Assembly (NCBI GenBank): GCA_963814355.1
Contig: CAWFCZ010000018.1
Location: forward strand, 806,001-870,000
DNA length: 64,000 bases
Source: JADGOV01 sp963814355
GTDB taxonomy: Bacteria > Actinomycetota > Actinomycetes > JADGOV01
Reading direction: 5' to 3'
Of this stretch, positions 44,612 through 51,926 are shown one piece after another; position 1 is the first letter of the stretch; every line of letters starts with the position of its first letter. Made by a program: the position numbers and the translations under genes. Below the pieces are notes generated by a model. The model worked only from the letters and a program-made list of their open reading frames with translations. It did no database searches and had not been told where the DNA came from.

Positions 44612-45118
44612 TCAGACCGTCGGACCCCCGGCGCGGGCTTCCGCAACGGCCACCAGCGCCTCGCGCAGCGAGGTGATCCATTCCTCTTGATGCTGCCCGA
44701 CCAGCCGCACGCACCAGGCCAGCGCGTCGGAGCGCGACCGGGCGACGCCGGCGTCGACCAGAGTGTCCAGCACCAGCCGCTCGGGCTGGCGGAGTCGGGT
44801 CATCACCGGGATCGAGAGGCTGGTGAACACCTGCCGGGTCTCGCCGCACTCGGCGGCCCAGGCCACCTTGCGCCGGTAGGTGTGTTCCGCCTCCCGGGCA
44901 ATCCCGATGCGTTGCTCTCGGGTCTCCTCCCGGAAGCGCTTGATCCGCCCAGCTTCGGCGGCCCGCAGCGCCGGCGGGTCCTCACCGGACACGCTGGGGC
45001 GGGCCAGTCGGCCCACGATCAGAATTTCTTCGCGGTCGATGGTGACCTCGGGGGGGCCCTCGAACCACTCGCCGGGCAACCGACCGACCAACCAGGCTTG
45101 CACTTCGGTGTGTGTCAT
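44612..45118 (-). CDS. Conserved actinobacterial protein with ribbon-helix-helix-like C-terminus
   Basis: A 168-residue soluble protein. The N-terminus reads VQAWLVGRLPGEWFEGPPEV, a charged central helix region is RIKRFREETREQRIGIAREA, and the C-terminus reads LVDAGVARSRSDALAWCVRL, a pattern like RHH repressors. I recall close homologues in several actinobacteria but no function. The upstream region is AT-rich, with TGTAAT six bases before the ATG, suggesting a short leader or none. Confidence 0.75.
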   Translation of the reverse strand: MTHTEVQAWLVGRLPGEWFEGPPEVTIDREEILIVGRLARPSVSGEDPPALRAAEAGRIKRFREETREQRIGIAREAEHTYRRKVAWAAECGETRQVFTSLSIPVMTRLRQPERLVLDTLVDAGVARSRSDALAWCVRLVGQHQEEWITSLREALVAVAEARAGGPTV

Positions 45119-45149
45119 GCAGCTATTACATACTTACATCGTTGCGTAG

Positions 45150-47144
45150 TCAAGGCCCTTCGCCGCCGGCGACACCAGCCAAGGCCGTGGTCAGCTCCTC
45201 AGGCGTGCGCACCGGCTTCGAGCAGACGAAGCCACGGCAGACGTACGCCGCCGGCCCCCCGTCGAACGCCGGACGGCCGGCCAGCAGCGGCGTCCACGGC
45301 GGGTCGGCCGGGTCACCGACCGCCAGCACGGCCCCGGGCGCGGCGGCGCGCCGGGCAGTGGTCGCCAGCGCGTCCCGTTCCGGCCCGGGCGGGCCGACCA
45401 CCGCGACCTCCGCCGGCCCGGCCAGCATCGCCTCCCCGACCGCCGCCGCCCAGCCGGCGAAACGGGCGTGGTCCGGGAGGAGGGCAGCCGAGGCGGCCAG
45501 CGCGCCCGAGGCCGCCGACCGATGGCCTGCCGATCCGGTCAACGCGGCGTAGCTGAGAAAGGCGCCGGCCGCCGCCGACGAGCCGGCCGGGGTGGCGTTG
45601 TCGGTGGGGTCCTGAGGGCGCCGGACCAGCCGCTCTGCATCGGCGGCGGTGTCGTAGAAGCCGCCAGCGCCGTCGCCGAACGCGTCGAGCACGGTGTCCA
45701 GCAGGCCGCCGGCCAGGTCGATCCACCGCCCGGATCCGGTGACCGAGGCCAACGCCACCAGCCCCTCCGCGACGTCGGCGTAGTCCTCCAGCACCCCGGC
45801 ACTGGCGCCGGGCGTGCCGTCCCGGGAGGTGCGACGCAGCCGGCCGCCCACCAGGTGCACGCGGACCAGCAGTTCGGCGGCTCGCTCCGCCGCCGCCACC
45901 CACGCCGGCATCTCGAGCAGCGCCCCGGCCTCGGCGAGAGCGGCGACGGCCAGCCCGTTCCAGGCCGCGACCACCTTGTCGTCGCGGCCCGGCCGGACCC
46001 GCTGCTCCCGAAGCTCGAAGAGCCGAGCCCGTTCGGCCCGCCAGCGCCCGCGGTCGGCCGGTTCGGCGAGCAGCTGCAGCACCGACGTACCGTGCTCGAA
46101 GGTGCCCTCGACGGTCACGGCGAACAGCTCGGCGCCGTACGGTCCGACCTGTTCTGGGGTCCAGACGTAGAAGGTGCCTTCCCGCCCGTCGCTGTCGGCG
46201 TCCAGCGCGGAAGCGAAGCCGCCCTCGGCAGTCCGCAGCTCCCGGAGCAGGAACTCCGCGGTTTCCCGGACCACCCGCTCGGCGAGCTCGTCTCCGGTCT
46301 GTCGCCACAGGTGCAGGTACACCCGGAGCAGCAAGGCGTTGTCGTAGAGCATCTTCTCGAAGTGCGGCACCACCCAGCCGGCATCGACGGAGTACCGGGC
46401 GAAACCCCCGCCGAGCTGGTCGTACATCCCGCCGCGGGCCATCCGCTCGCAGGTGTGGCGCACCATCTCCAGCGAAGCGGCCGATCCGGTCCGGGCGGCC
46501 TGGCGGAGCAGGAACTCCAGGCACATCGACGGCGGGAACTTCGGCGCGCCGCCGAAACCGCCGAGCCGGTGATCGTACTGGCCGGCCAAGGTTTCGGCGG
46601 CCCGATCGAGCAGCGGCGCGCTGATCTCAGCCACCTGTGGGACACCGCGCGCGGCGAGGCGCCGCACCACATCGGCGCCGGCGGCCCGCACCTCCTGCCG
46701 GCGGTCCCGCCAGGCCGCCGACACCGCACGGAGCACCTGGGGGAACCCCGGCATGCCGTGCCGGGCTTCCGGTGGGAAGTACGTGCCGCAGAAGAACGGC
46801 TCCCCGTCCGGGGTGAGCATGGCGGTCATCGGCCAGCCGCCGTGCCCGGTCATCGCCTGAACCGCCTCCATGTACACCGCGTCGACGTCGGGTCGTTCCT
46901 CGCGGTCCACCTTGATGTTGACGAACGAGGAGTTCATCAGCTCGGCAATGGCCGGGTCTTCGAACGACTCATGGGCCATCACGTGGCACCAGTGGCAGGC
47001 CGAGTACCCGACGCTGAGCAGGATTGGGGTATCACGGCGCTTCGCTTCCGCGAACGCTTCTGGTCCCCACTCCCACCAATCGACTGGGTTCTGCGCGTGT
47101 TGGAGCAGATAGGGGCTCGTTGCCGAGGAGAGGCGGTTGGCCAT
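45150..47144 (-). CDS. YyaL-type protein: thioredoxin domain plus (alpha/alpha)6-barrel
   Basis: A 664-residue protein of the YyaL/spermatogenesis-associated 20 family. The thioredoxin-like N-terminus has SACHWCHVMAHESFED and VNIKVDREERPDVDAVYM, then GGWPMTAMLTPDGEPFFCG. The rest is a six-hairpin glycosidase-like barrel with GGGFARYSVDAGWVVPHFEK and DADSDGREGTFYVW. Function is unproven; a redox role for the CHWCH motif is likely. The ATG at 47144 follows AGGAG. It corresponds to Rv1084, which in Mycobacterium lies beside mca; here 9 kb of other DNA intervenes. Confidence 0.92.
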   Translation of the reverse strand: MANRLSSATSPYLLQHAQNPVDWWEWGPEAFAEAKRRDTPILLSVGYSACHWCHVMAHESFEDPAIAELMNSSFVNIKVDREERPDVDAVYMEAVQAMTGHGGWPMTAMLTPDGEPFFCGTYFPPEARHGMPGFPQVLRAVSAAWRDRRQEVRAAGADVVRRLAARGVPQVAEISAPLLDRAAETLAGQYDHRLGGFGGAPKFPPSMCLEFLLRQAARTGSAASLEMVRHTCERMARGGMYDQLGGGFARYSVDAGWVVPHFEKMLYDNALLLRVYLHLWRQTGDELAERVVRETAEFLLRELRTAEGGFASALDADSDGREGTFYVWTPEQVGPYGAELFAVTVEGTFEHGTSVLQLLAEPADRGRWRAERARLFELREQRVRPGRDDKVVAAWNGLAVAALAEAGALLEMPAWVAAAERAAELLVRVHLVGGRLRRTSRDGTPGASAGVLEDYADVAEGLVALASVTGSGRWIDLAGGLLDTVLDAFGDGAGGFYDTAADAERLVRRPQDPTDNATPAGSSAAAGAFLSYAALTGSAGHRSAASGALAASAALLPDHARFAGWAAAVGEAMLAGPAEVAVVGPPGPERDALATTARRAAAPGAVLAVGDPADPPWTPLLAGRPAFDGGPAAYVCRGFVCSKPVRTPEELTTALAGVAGGEGP

Positions 47145-47188
47145 TCCCATGACTCCTGACGAGTGGCACATGTATCGTTTCCGTCCAA

Positions 47189-47212
47189 GTGGTACACGAG
47201 AGTGATACACGA
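47189..47212. promoter_or_regulatory. Direct repeat GTGRTACACGA, 13-base period, upstream of yyaL
   Basis: GTGGTACACGA at 47189-47199 and GTGATACACGA at 47202-47212 differ at one base. They lie 45-68 bases upstream of the yyaL start. A 13-base period does not match one helix turn, but the pair looks like a tandem protein-binding site. Confidence 0.4.
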
Positions 47213-47232
47213 AGCAGATCTCGGGGCTTCTC

Positions 47233-47331
47233 GTTCAGCGTGGCAAGCAGCCCCGGACCACGCAGCAAAGCGAGTCCCGGCTCAACGCCCACATCCTGCC
47301 AACGATCGGCGACGTGCCCGTGACGCAGTGG
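47233..47331 (+). pseudogene. Fragment resembling a tyrosine recombinase (integrase) N-terminal domain
   Basis: One frame reads GKQPRTTQQSESRLNAHILP then TIGDVPVTQW, like the core-binding region of phage-type tyrosine integrases (usual pattern ...HILPxLGDxPL). The catalytic Arg-His-Arg-Tyr domain is not found in the following bases. The match rests on one short segment, so it is tentative. It sits at the point where gene order departs from the mycobacterial one. Confidence 0.45.
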
Positions 47332-47853
47332 CCTCCGCCGTGCCGATCTCTCGCGTCCTCAGGGTCGGCCCGGATCCGGCGCTCGGCGGGGGTCGACGCG
47401 GCGGCGAGAACGATGTCAGCGACCGCGGCGGCCAGCGTGCGCCCGCTGATCTGGTAGTCGGCGGGGGCGACAGGAGCCCCGGCGGCGGCCGCCCCACGAT
47501 GCTCTCGAAATCCCGGCAGCAGACCCCGACCGACCGTGGCCGGCAGCAGGTTGACGTCGACGCAGCTGTCGCTCCTGGGCGCGGGCGACCCGTCACGATC
47601 GGTACCGTCGTCGGGGTGGCGGTTTGCGGCGGCGGGTTCCGGGCTGACAGGTTGACGTGGCCCCATTGGGCTCGTTCGGTTCTAGCATCGCGTGGCGTGG
47701 ACCGAGACTGGGTGGGGATGGTGGAGTGCTCGCGTGCCCGGTCGGACGATCCGCAGCCGCGTAAGCCGGGCTCGGCAGGACCTTGTCCGAGGCCATGGAT
47801 CTCTGGACGGGCTTCTCCGGCACCTCGGAGGTGCACGGTCGAGCCTATGGAAC

Positions 47854-47887
47854 GGCACGTCCTCGTCGCGCCCGACGAGGACGTGCC
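47854..47887. repeat. 15-bp perfect inverted repeat, 4-base loop
   Basis: GGCACGTCCTCGTCG (47854-47868) and its exact complement (47873-47887), loop CGCC. About 150 bases before sco1. It could be a terminator, a transcript structure or a dyad operator. Confidence 0.6.
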
Positions 47888-47921
47888 AGAACCCCTCACG
47901 GCCCGGTCGTGAGGGTCTGGC
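47885..47921. repeat. 14-bp hairpin with a 2-base bulge, directly after the first
   Basis: GCCAGA plus CCCTCACG (47885-47900, AC bulge) pairs with CGTGAGGG plus TCTGGC (47908-47921). It shares three bases with the preceding hairpin, so only one of the two may form fully. Confidence 0.55.
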
Positions 47922-48036
47922 GCCCGCACCCCCCAGATTTGTCCAGGACGTGGCCCCGGCATGCTCCTGTCTCGAACCGCCACGCGCCGACGCGCGCAGC
48001 GCTGTCCGACGTGTCCGCCACCTTTTGGAGGTCTCT

Positions 48037-48723
48037 TTGTCGATCGACCGTTCCCCGCTCAAGCCCTGTCGGCCCCGCCGGGTCGGGGTGGCACGGGCTC
48101 TTGGGGCGTTGTGCGCTGCCACCCTCCTCGCCGCGCTGGCCGCATGCGGCTCAGGCGGTTCCGCGGCCGGGGACGACGCGGCCTACCGCGGTGACCCTCT
48201 CGATCCGCCGATCAACCTACCGACGACGTCTGCCCTCTTCCGCAGCACGGCGGGAGGCACGGCAACCCTCGGCGACCTCCAGCGGGGCCACTTGATGCTC
48301 CTCTACTTCGGCTACACGCACTGCCCGGATGTCTGCCCCACCACCATGGCCGACCTCGCGCAGGCGCTGCGGAAGATGCACCCGGACGTCCAGAACCGGA
48401 TCCAGGTCGTGTTCGTCACCTCCGACCCAGCTCGCGATACCGTGCCGGTGATGAAGGCGTGGCTCGGGAACTTCGACGCGAGTCTCGTGCACCACTTCGT
48501 CGGACTGACCGCGTCGATCAGGCAGATCGACGCGGTGGCGACCGAGGTCGGGGTACCCCTGTCGCCTCCGTCGAAGGCGCCGAACGGCACGATCACCGTG
48601 GATCACGGCGCGCAGACGCTCGCCTTCGTCGCCGGCAAGGCTTCGCTGTTGTGGACCGCTGCGACGAGCCCTGCGGACTACGGCCACGACATCGGCGAAC
48701 TCGTCCGCAAGGTCCCGGCGTGA
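48037..48723 (+). CDS. SCO1/SenC copper chaperone, lipoprotein
   Basis: A 228-residue lipoprotein with a thioredoxin fold, of the type that loads CuA in cytochrome c oxidase. The lipobox Cys is at about 37 (LAAC). The copper ligands are all present: Cys 96 and Cys 100 (THCPDVCP) and His 190 (TVDHG). YFGYTHCPDVCP is diagnostic. The start is TTG at 48037 after GGAGG. It leads a four-gene group; its stop overlaps the next start (GTGA). Confidence 0.93.
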   Translation: MSIDRSPLKPCRPRRVGVARALGALCAATLLAALAACGSGGSAAGDDAAYRGDPLDPPINLPTTSALFRSTAGGTATLGDLQRGHLMLLYFGYTHCPDVCPTTMADLAQALRKMHPDVQNRIQVVFVTSDPARDTVPVMKAWLGNFDASLVHHFVGLTASIRQIDAVATEVGVPLSPPSKAPNGTITVDHGAQTLAFVAGKASLLWTAATSPADYGHDIGELVRKVPA

Positions 48724-49217
48724 GCAGGACAGCGCTCTGCCTGCTGCTCGGGATGGGAGGGGTCCTCACGGCCTGCGCCGGGGGTCGACCAGCGCACGAT
48801 CCGCTGCTCGAGATCCGGGTACCCACCGCGGTGACGCTTCGCTCGGCTCCGGTAGCCGGACTCGGGCCGGTCCTCACCGACGGCGGCGGCCAGACGCTGT
48901 ACATGTTCCCGCCGGACGCCGGCGGCAAAGTGTCCTGCACCGGCGCCTGCGCCGGAACGTGGGCACCGTTCGTCATCGCCCCGGGCCACACGCCACAGAT
49001 CACCGGCGGGGTGCACAAGGCCGACCTCGGGACGTTGAGCGACCCCAACACGGGCGGGCGGATCGTCACCTACAACGGGTTCCCGCTCTACCGCTATGCC
49101 GGCGACGTCGGTCCCGGCACGGCCCACGGCCAAGGACTTTTCCTCAACGGTGGTCCCTGGTACGCGGTCGACCCGTCGGGTCAGCCCGTCACCTCCGACC
49201 CGGCATCGGGCGCTTGA
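48720..49217 (+). CDS. Lipoprotein with YxxxD-type secreted repeats (COG4315)
   Basis: A 165-residue lipoprotein; lipobox LTAC at about 16-19. It has two repeats of the Y-x-[FWY]-x-x-D kind: QTLYMFPPDAGG, followed by SCTGACAGTWAPF, and FPLYRYAGDVGPG. The two Cys in the first repeat could form a disulfide. Related proteins are often found near electron-transport or copper genes. The GTG at 48720 overlaps the sco1 stop. Confidence 0.85.
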   Translation: MSRTALCLLLGMGGVLTACAGGRPAHDPLLEIRVPTAVTLRSAPVAGLGPVLTDGGGQTLYMFPPDAGGKVSCTGACAGTWAPFVIAPGHTPQITGGVHKADLGTLSDPNTGGRIVTYNGFPLYRYAGDVGPGTAHGQGLFLNGGPWYAVDPSGQPVTSDPASGA

Positions 49218-49228
49218 ACCGCCCGACC

Positions 49229-49984
49229 ATGACCGCGAACCGGCCCGCCCGCAGCGGTGACGCACCAGCTACCGCCGTCCGCTCCCTGACCCGACGGACC
49301 GTGCTGGCCGGCGGCGCCGGCCTGGCGGCCGGTGCTGCAGCCACCGGCGCAGCGGACCGGGCGCTGCGAGGTCCCGGTCCGCACCTGGCGTCGGCCGGCG
49401 AGGAGCTGATGACCGAACACGGTGTCCTCAAACGGGTGCTCCTCGCCTATCGTGCGGCGGCCGAGGCGCTGGTCGGCGGTGCGGCTCCACCCATCGGCGC
49501 GATCACCGACGCCGCCCAGATCGTCAGCGACTACGTGGAGAGCTTCCATGAAGGACTCGAGGAGGCCTACGTCTTCCCCCGGGTACGCGCCCTCCAGCCC
49601 GATCTTGTCCGGACCCTGCTACTCCAGCACGACCGAGGACGTCATCTCACCGCCCAGATCCTGAACGCCGTTGCAGGCGACCCGAGGACGACCGCGCAGC
49701 GGCGCTCGCTGGCCGGGCTCCTCTCCAGCTTCGTGCGTATGTATGAGCCCCACGAGGCGTGGGAGGACACGGTCGTCTACCCCGCGCTCCGGACCACCAC
49801 CCCCGGCCGCACGCTCACCCAGCTCGCCGAACGCTTCCACGACCTCGAGAACGCCAGGTACGGCGAGCACGCCCTCCGGCAGGTCGTCGACCGGGTCTCC
49901 GGCGTCGAGCAACAACTCGGTATCGGCGACCTGTCGGCCTTCACACCGCGAGAGCCGCCGCGCCTCCCCCTCCGACCGAAGTGA
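49229..49984 (+). CDS. Exported hemerythrin-domain protein
   Basis: About 251 residues. The N-terminus has an RR-containing export signal (LTRRTVLAGGAGLAAGAAAT), which may be a Tat signal. The four-helix hemerythrin core shows its iron-ligand pattern: His in MTEHGVLKR, His and Glu in SFHEGLEEAYVFP, two His in QHDRGRHLT and His and Glu in EPHEAWEDTVVYP. It would carry a di-iron site sensing or binding O2 or NO outside the membrane. A TTG at 49214 that overlaps the preceding stop is an alternative start. Context suggests a role with the copper proteins. Confidence 0.85.
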   Translation: MTANRPARSGDAPATAVRSLTRRTVLAGGAGLAAGAAATGAADRALRGPGPHLASAGEELMTEHGVLKRVLLAYRAAAEALVGGAAPPIGAITDAAQIVSDYVESFHEGLEEAYVFPRVRALQPDLVRTLLLQHDRGRHLTAQILNAVAGDPRTTAQRRSLAGLLSSFVRMYEPHEAWEDTVVYPALRTTTPGRTLTQLAERFHDLENARYGEHALRQVVDRVSGVEQQLGIGDLSAFTPREPPRLPLRPK

Positions 49985-49992
49985 GATCGCGC

Positions 49993-50523
49993 ATGACCAT
50001 CCTCCGCATCCGATCACCGCGTCACATCGCCGCCGCGGCGGGGCTGGCACTGGCTCTGGTGCTCACCGCGGCGTGTGCCAACCGGCAGCCAGGACATACG
50101 GCCGCCGCTGCCACCGCCCGAACGCCAAAGACAACGCTTGCCCACGCGGAAACCGGCACCCTGAGCGTCAGCGGCGGCTACGTCCCCCAGCCCGCCTCAC
50201 CCGATGTGGCGGCTGCGTACCTCTCCATCACCAACAACGGCCCTCGAACCGTCCACCTAACCGGTCTCAGAACCGACGCGGCGGCTTCCGTCATGCCCAT
50301 GACAGAGATCAGCAGCAACGGCGTCGGACACATGGCGAACATGACCGCCCTCTCGATCGCGCCCCACAGCACAGCCAGCTTCACTCCCGGACACGCTCAC
50401 CTCATGCTCATGAAGCCGACCCGCACGCTGCGCGAAGGCGATCTCGTTGGGCTGACGATGACCTTCTCGCCAGCTGGGCTGGTAAGGCTCACACTGCCCG
50501 TCGTGCCTTCCACCGGTCCGTGA
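49993..50523 (+). CDS. PCuAC-type periplasmic copper chaperone, lipoprotein
   Basis: A 176-residue lipoprotein (lipobox LTAAC, Cys about 28) with a DUF461/PCuAC domain: AAYLSITNNGPRTVHLTGL, VGHMANMTALSIAPHSTASF and GHAHLMLMKPTRTL. Usual ligands are His-Met-His-Met. The His-x-Met of GHAHLMLM and Met of HMANM are seen, but the first His is replaced by a Met-rich MPM (about 101-103). It closes the four-gene group eight bases after the hemerythrin gene. Probably delivers copper with SCO1. Confidence 0.88.
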   Translation: MTILRIRSPRHIAAAAGLALALVLTAACANRQPGHTAAAATARTPKTTLAHAETGTLSVSGGYVPQPASPDVAAAYLSITNNGPRTVHLTGLRTDAAASVMPMTEISSNGVGHMANMTALSIAPHSTASFTPGHAHLMLMKPTRTLREGDLVGLTMTFSPAGLVRLTLPVVPSTGP

Positions 50524-50703
50524 CGAAAACAGCCGCAGGCGCGTCACTCTCCGTAGCTTCCCGGCCCGGCCCCCGGGTCAGCACTGTCACACCAACCGGT
50601 CCCCGCCGTCACGTGCCTGGCCCGACATAAGAAATCTCGCGGGTGCTTGTGCTGCAGCGGGCACGGGCTCGTGGAGGCCGCCAGCCGAGTCACCTCACGA
50701 TGC

Positions 50704-50925
50704 CTACTTCGCGGCCACCCGCCGGGCGGCGCCGCCTCGAGACCGGAAGGTCACGCCAGCCTCGATCAACAAGCGTCGCACTCGGCCGATGCTGTAGCCG
50801 GTCTCGGCGCAGAGCTGGCGCACGCTCATGCCGCCCTGATATTCCTTGAGCAGCTCGGCCCCAGCCGCCGTGCGATCCGCCTCGGCCATCCGGCGGCCGC
50901 GGTCCAGCCGGGGAAGCTTGTCCAT
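50704..50925 (-). CDS. Small helix-turn-helix protein
   Basis: A 73-residue basic protein with MSVRQLCAETGYSIGRVRRL, an HTH whose second helix is followed by LIEAGVTFRSRGG. This is a common small actinobacterial type with unknown targets. It follows the MT-A70 gene by 32 bases on the same strand. The ATG at 50925 is preceded by no clear ribosome binding site. Confidence 0.75.
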   Translation of the reverse strand: MDKLPRLDRGRRMAEADRTAAGAELLKEYQGGMSVRQLCAETGYSIGRVRRLLIEAGVTFRSRGGAARRVAAK

Positions 50926-50957
50926 GGCGGCAGAGTGCCACAACCGGATCGGGATCG

Positions 50958-51569
50958 CTACTGCTCATCCCAGCTGTAGCCCAGGTGCTTGCGCCCGCGT
51001 GGCGGGACGCCGCCCACCGCCTCCATCCCCCACGCCGACCAGCCCGCGCGCGGATAGCGCGCGAACAGTTCGAGGTACGGTCTCGGGGAGCAAGCCTCGA
51101 TGATCTCGTACTGCTCGTCGGGTTTCCGGGAATGCTCGCGCTTGCGGGTCTCGATGATGTTGACCTGCCGTCGGGCCGGGTCGAGGGTGCGCAGGCTGCC
51201 CCGCACGCCGAAGAGCACCAACTCGGTGACGTTGCGGAAGTAGAAGCCGACGCCGCGCCCGTCCGGGCCGCCGTCCTTGCGCCGCTTGGCCCACACCAGA
51301 TTGCTGACGTAGCGGAAGCCCCAAGCGTTCAGCACGCGCAGCCCCTCGGGCAGCAGTGCGTTGGGCACCCACAGGTACAGGTGAGCGCTGTCGGCCAGGA
51401 CGTCGGCGACCGGCAGGGCCGCGATCGCGTCGGTGGCCATCGTGTCGTAGCGGTCGAGCCGGCGATGCTCGGGCGCCACCTTGCCGGTCCGGTTCTGGAA
51501 CCGCCAGGCGGGGTCAGCCAGCACCGTGGTGAACCCTCCGTCTACCGTCGGGAGCGCCGGGAGGGCCAT
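50958..51569 (-). CDS. MT-A70 family adenine-N6 methyltransferase
   Basis: A 203-residue methyltransferase with the MT-A70 layout: VLADPAWRFQNRTGKVAPEH (DPAW in place of DPPW), HLYLWVPNALLPEG, LVWAKRRKDGGPDGRGVGFY, FRNVTELVLFGVRG and KREHSRKPDEQYEIIEACSP. It transfers a methyl group to N6 of adenine in DNA or RNA. No restriction enzyme is near, so it looks like an orphan methylase. The ATG at 51569 fits the family start; the frame is open to 51716. Such genes are frequent in phages and islands. Confidence 0.9.
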   Translation of the reverse strand: MALPALPTVDGGFTTVLADPAWRFQNRTGKVAPEHRRLDRYDTMATDAIAALPVADVLADSAHLYLWVPNALLPEGLRVLNAWGFRYVSNLVWAKRRKDGGPDGRGVGFYFRNVTELVLFGVRGSLRTLDPARRQVNIIETRKREHSRKPDEQYEIIEACSPRPYLELFARYPRAGWSAWGMEAVGGVPPRGRKHLGYSWDEQ

Positions 51570-51926
51570 GGCGGGTGCCGCGTCGGCTCGCAGCGCGGCC
51601 ACCCGCACCCTCGTGCGCCGTGGCTGCGCACAGCGGGTCGTCGGCTGCGCATTGGCCGGCCCGGCGGCCGCACTCCCCGCGCGCTGTGCGGTGGAATCAC
51701 GGTTCAGGGCCGGCATGGCTCAGAGATACCACGCGAGGAAGCCTCCGTCTGGGAGGCTACGGCCGGGCAGGAGGAGTCGCCGGGGCGCCAGTTGACTGAG
51801 ACTCTCTCCCCCGAACGGCCATTCATGAGCCGAGCCCGGTGCAAAACCCCGCGCAATGGAGTACACGTAGCGAACAGCCCGGGGCCAGACGCCAACGGGG
51901 TGCACACGCGGGCGGCGGAGGTCTCG
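51570..51926. other. Intergenic region between divergent MT-A70 and SBBP genes
   Basis: 357 bases without a recognised gene. Upstream extensions of both neighbouring frames are Arg/Ala-rich and unlike their families. A short hairpin GCCTCC-GGAGGC lies near 51748. The GGAGG for the SBBP gene is at its right end. Confidence 0.5.

Larger units (their letters stand above)
47145..48036. other. 892-base gene-poor stretch at the left end of an accessory insertion
   Basis: No intact gene. It holds, in order, a pair of 11-base direct repeats, an integrase-like fragment, a 143-codon minus-strand frame without recognised similarity, and two hairpins just before sco1. The many overlapping frames here show no family pattern. 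Confidence 0.6.

Noticed and set aside
47235..47666. 143-codon minus-strand frame in the gene-poor part of the insertion
   Set aside because: No ribosome binding site, no family pattern, and it overlaps the integrase-like fragment; not supported as a gene.
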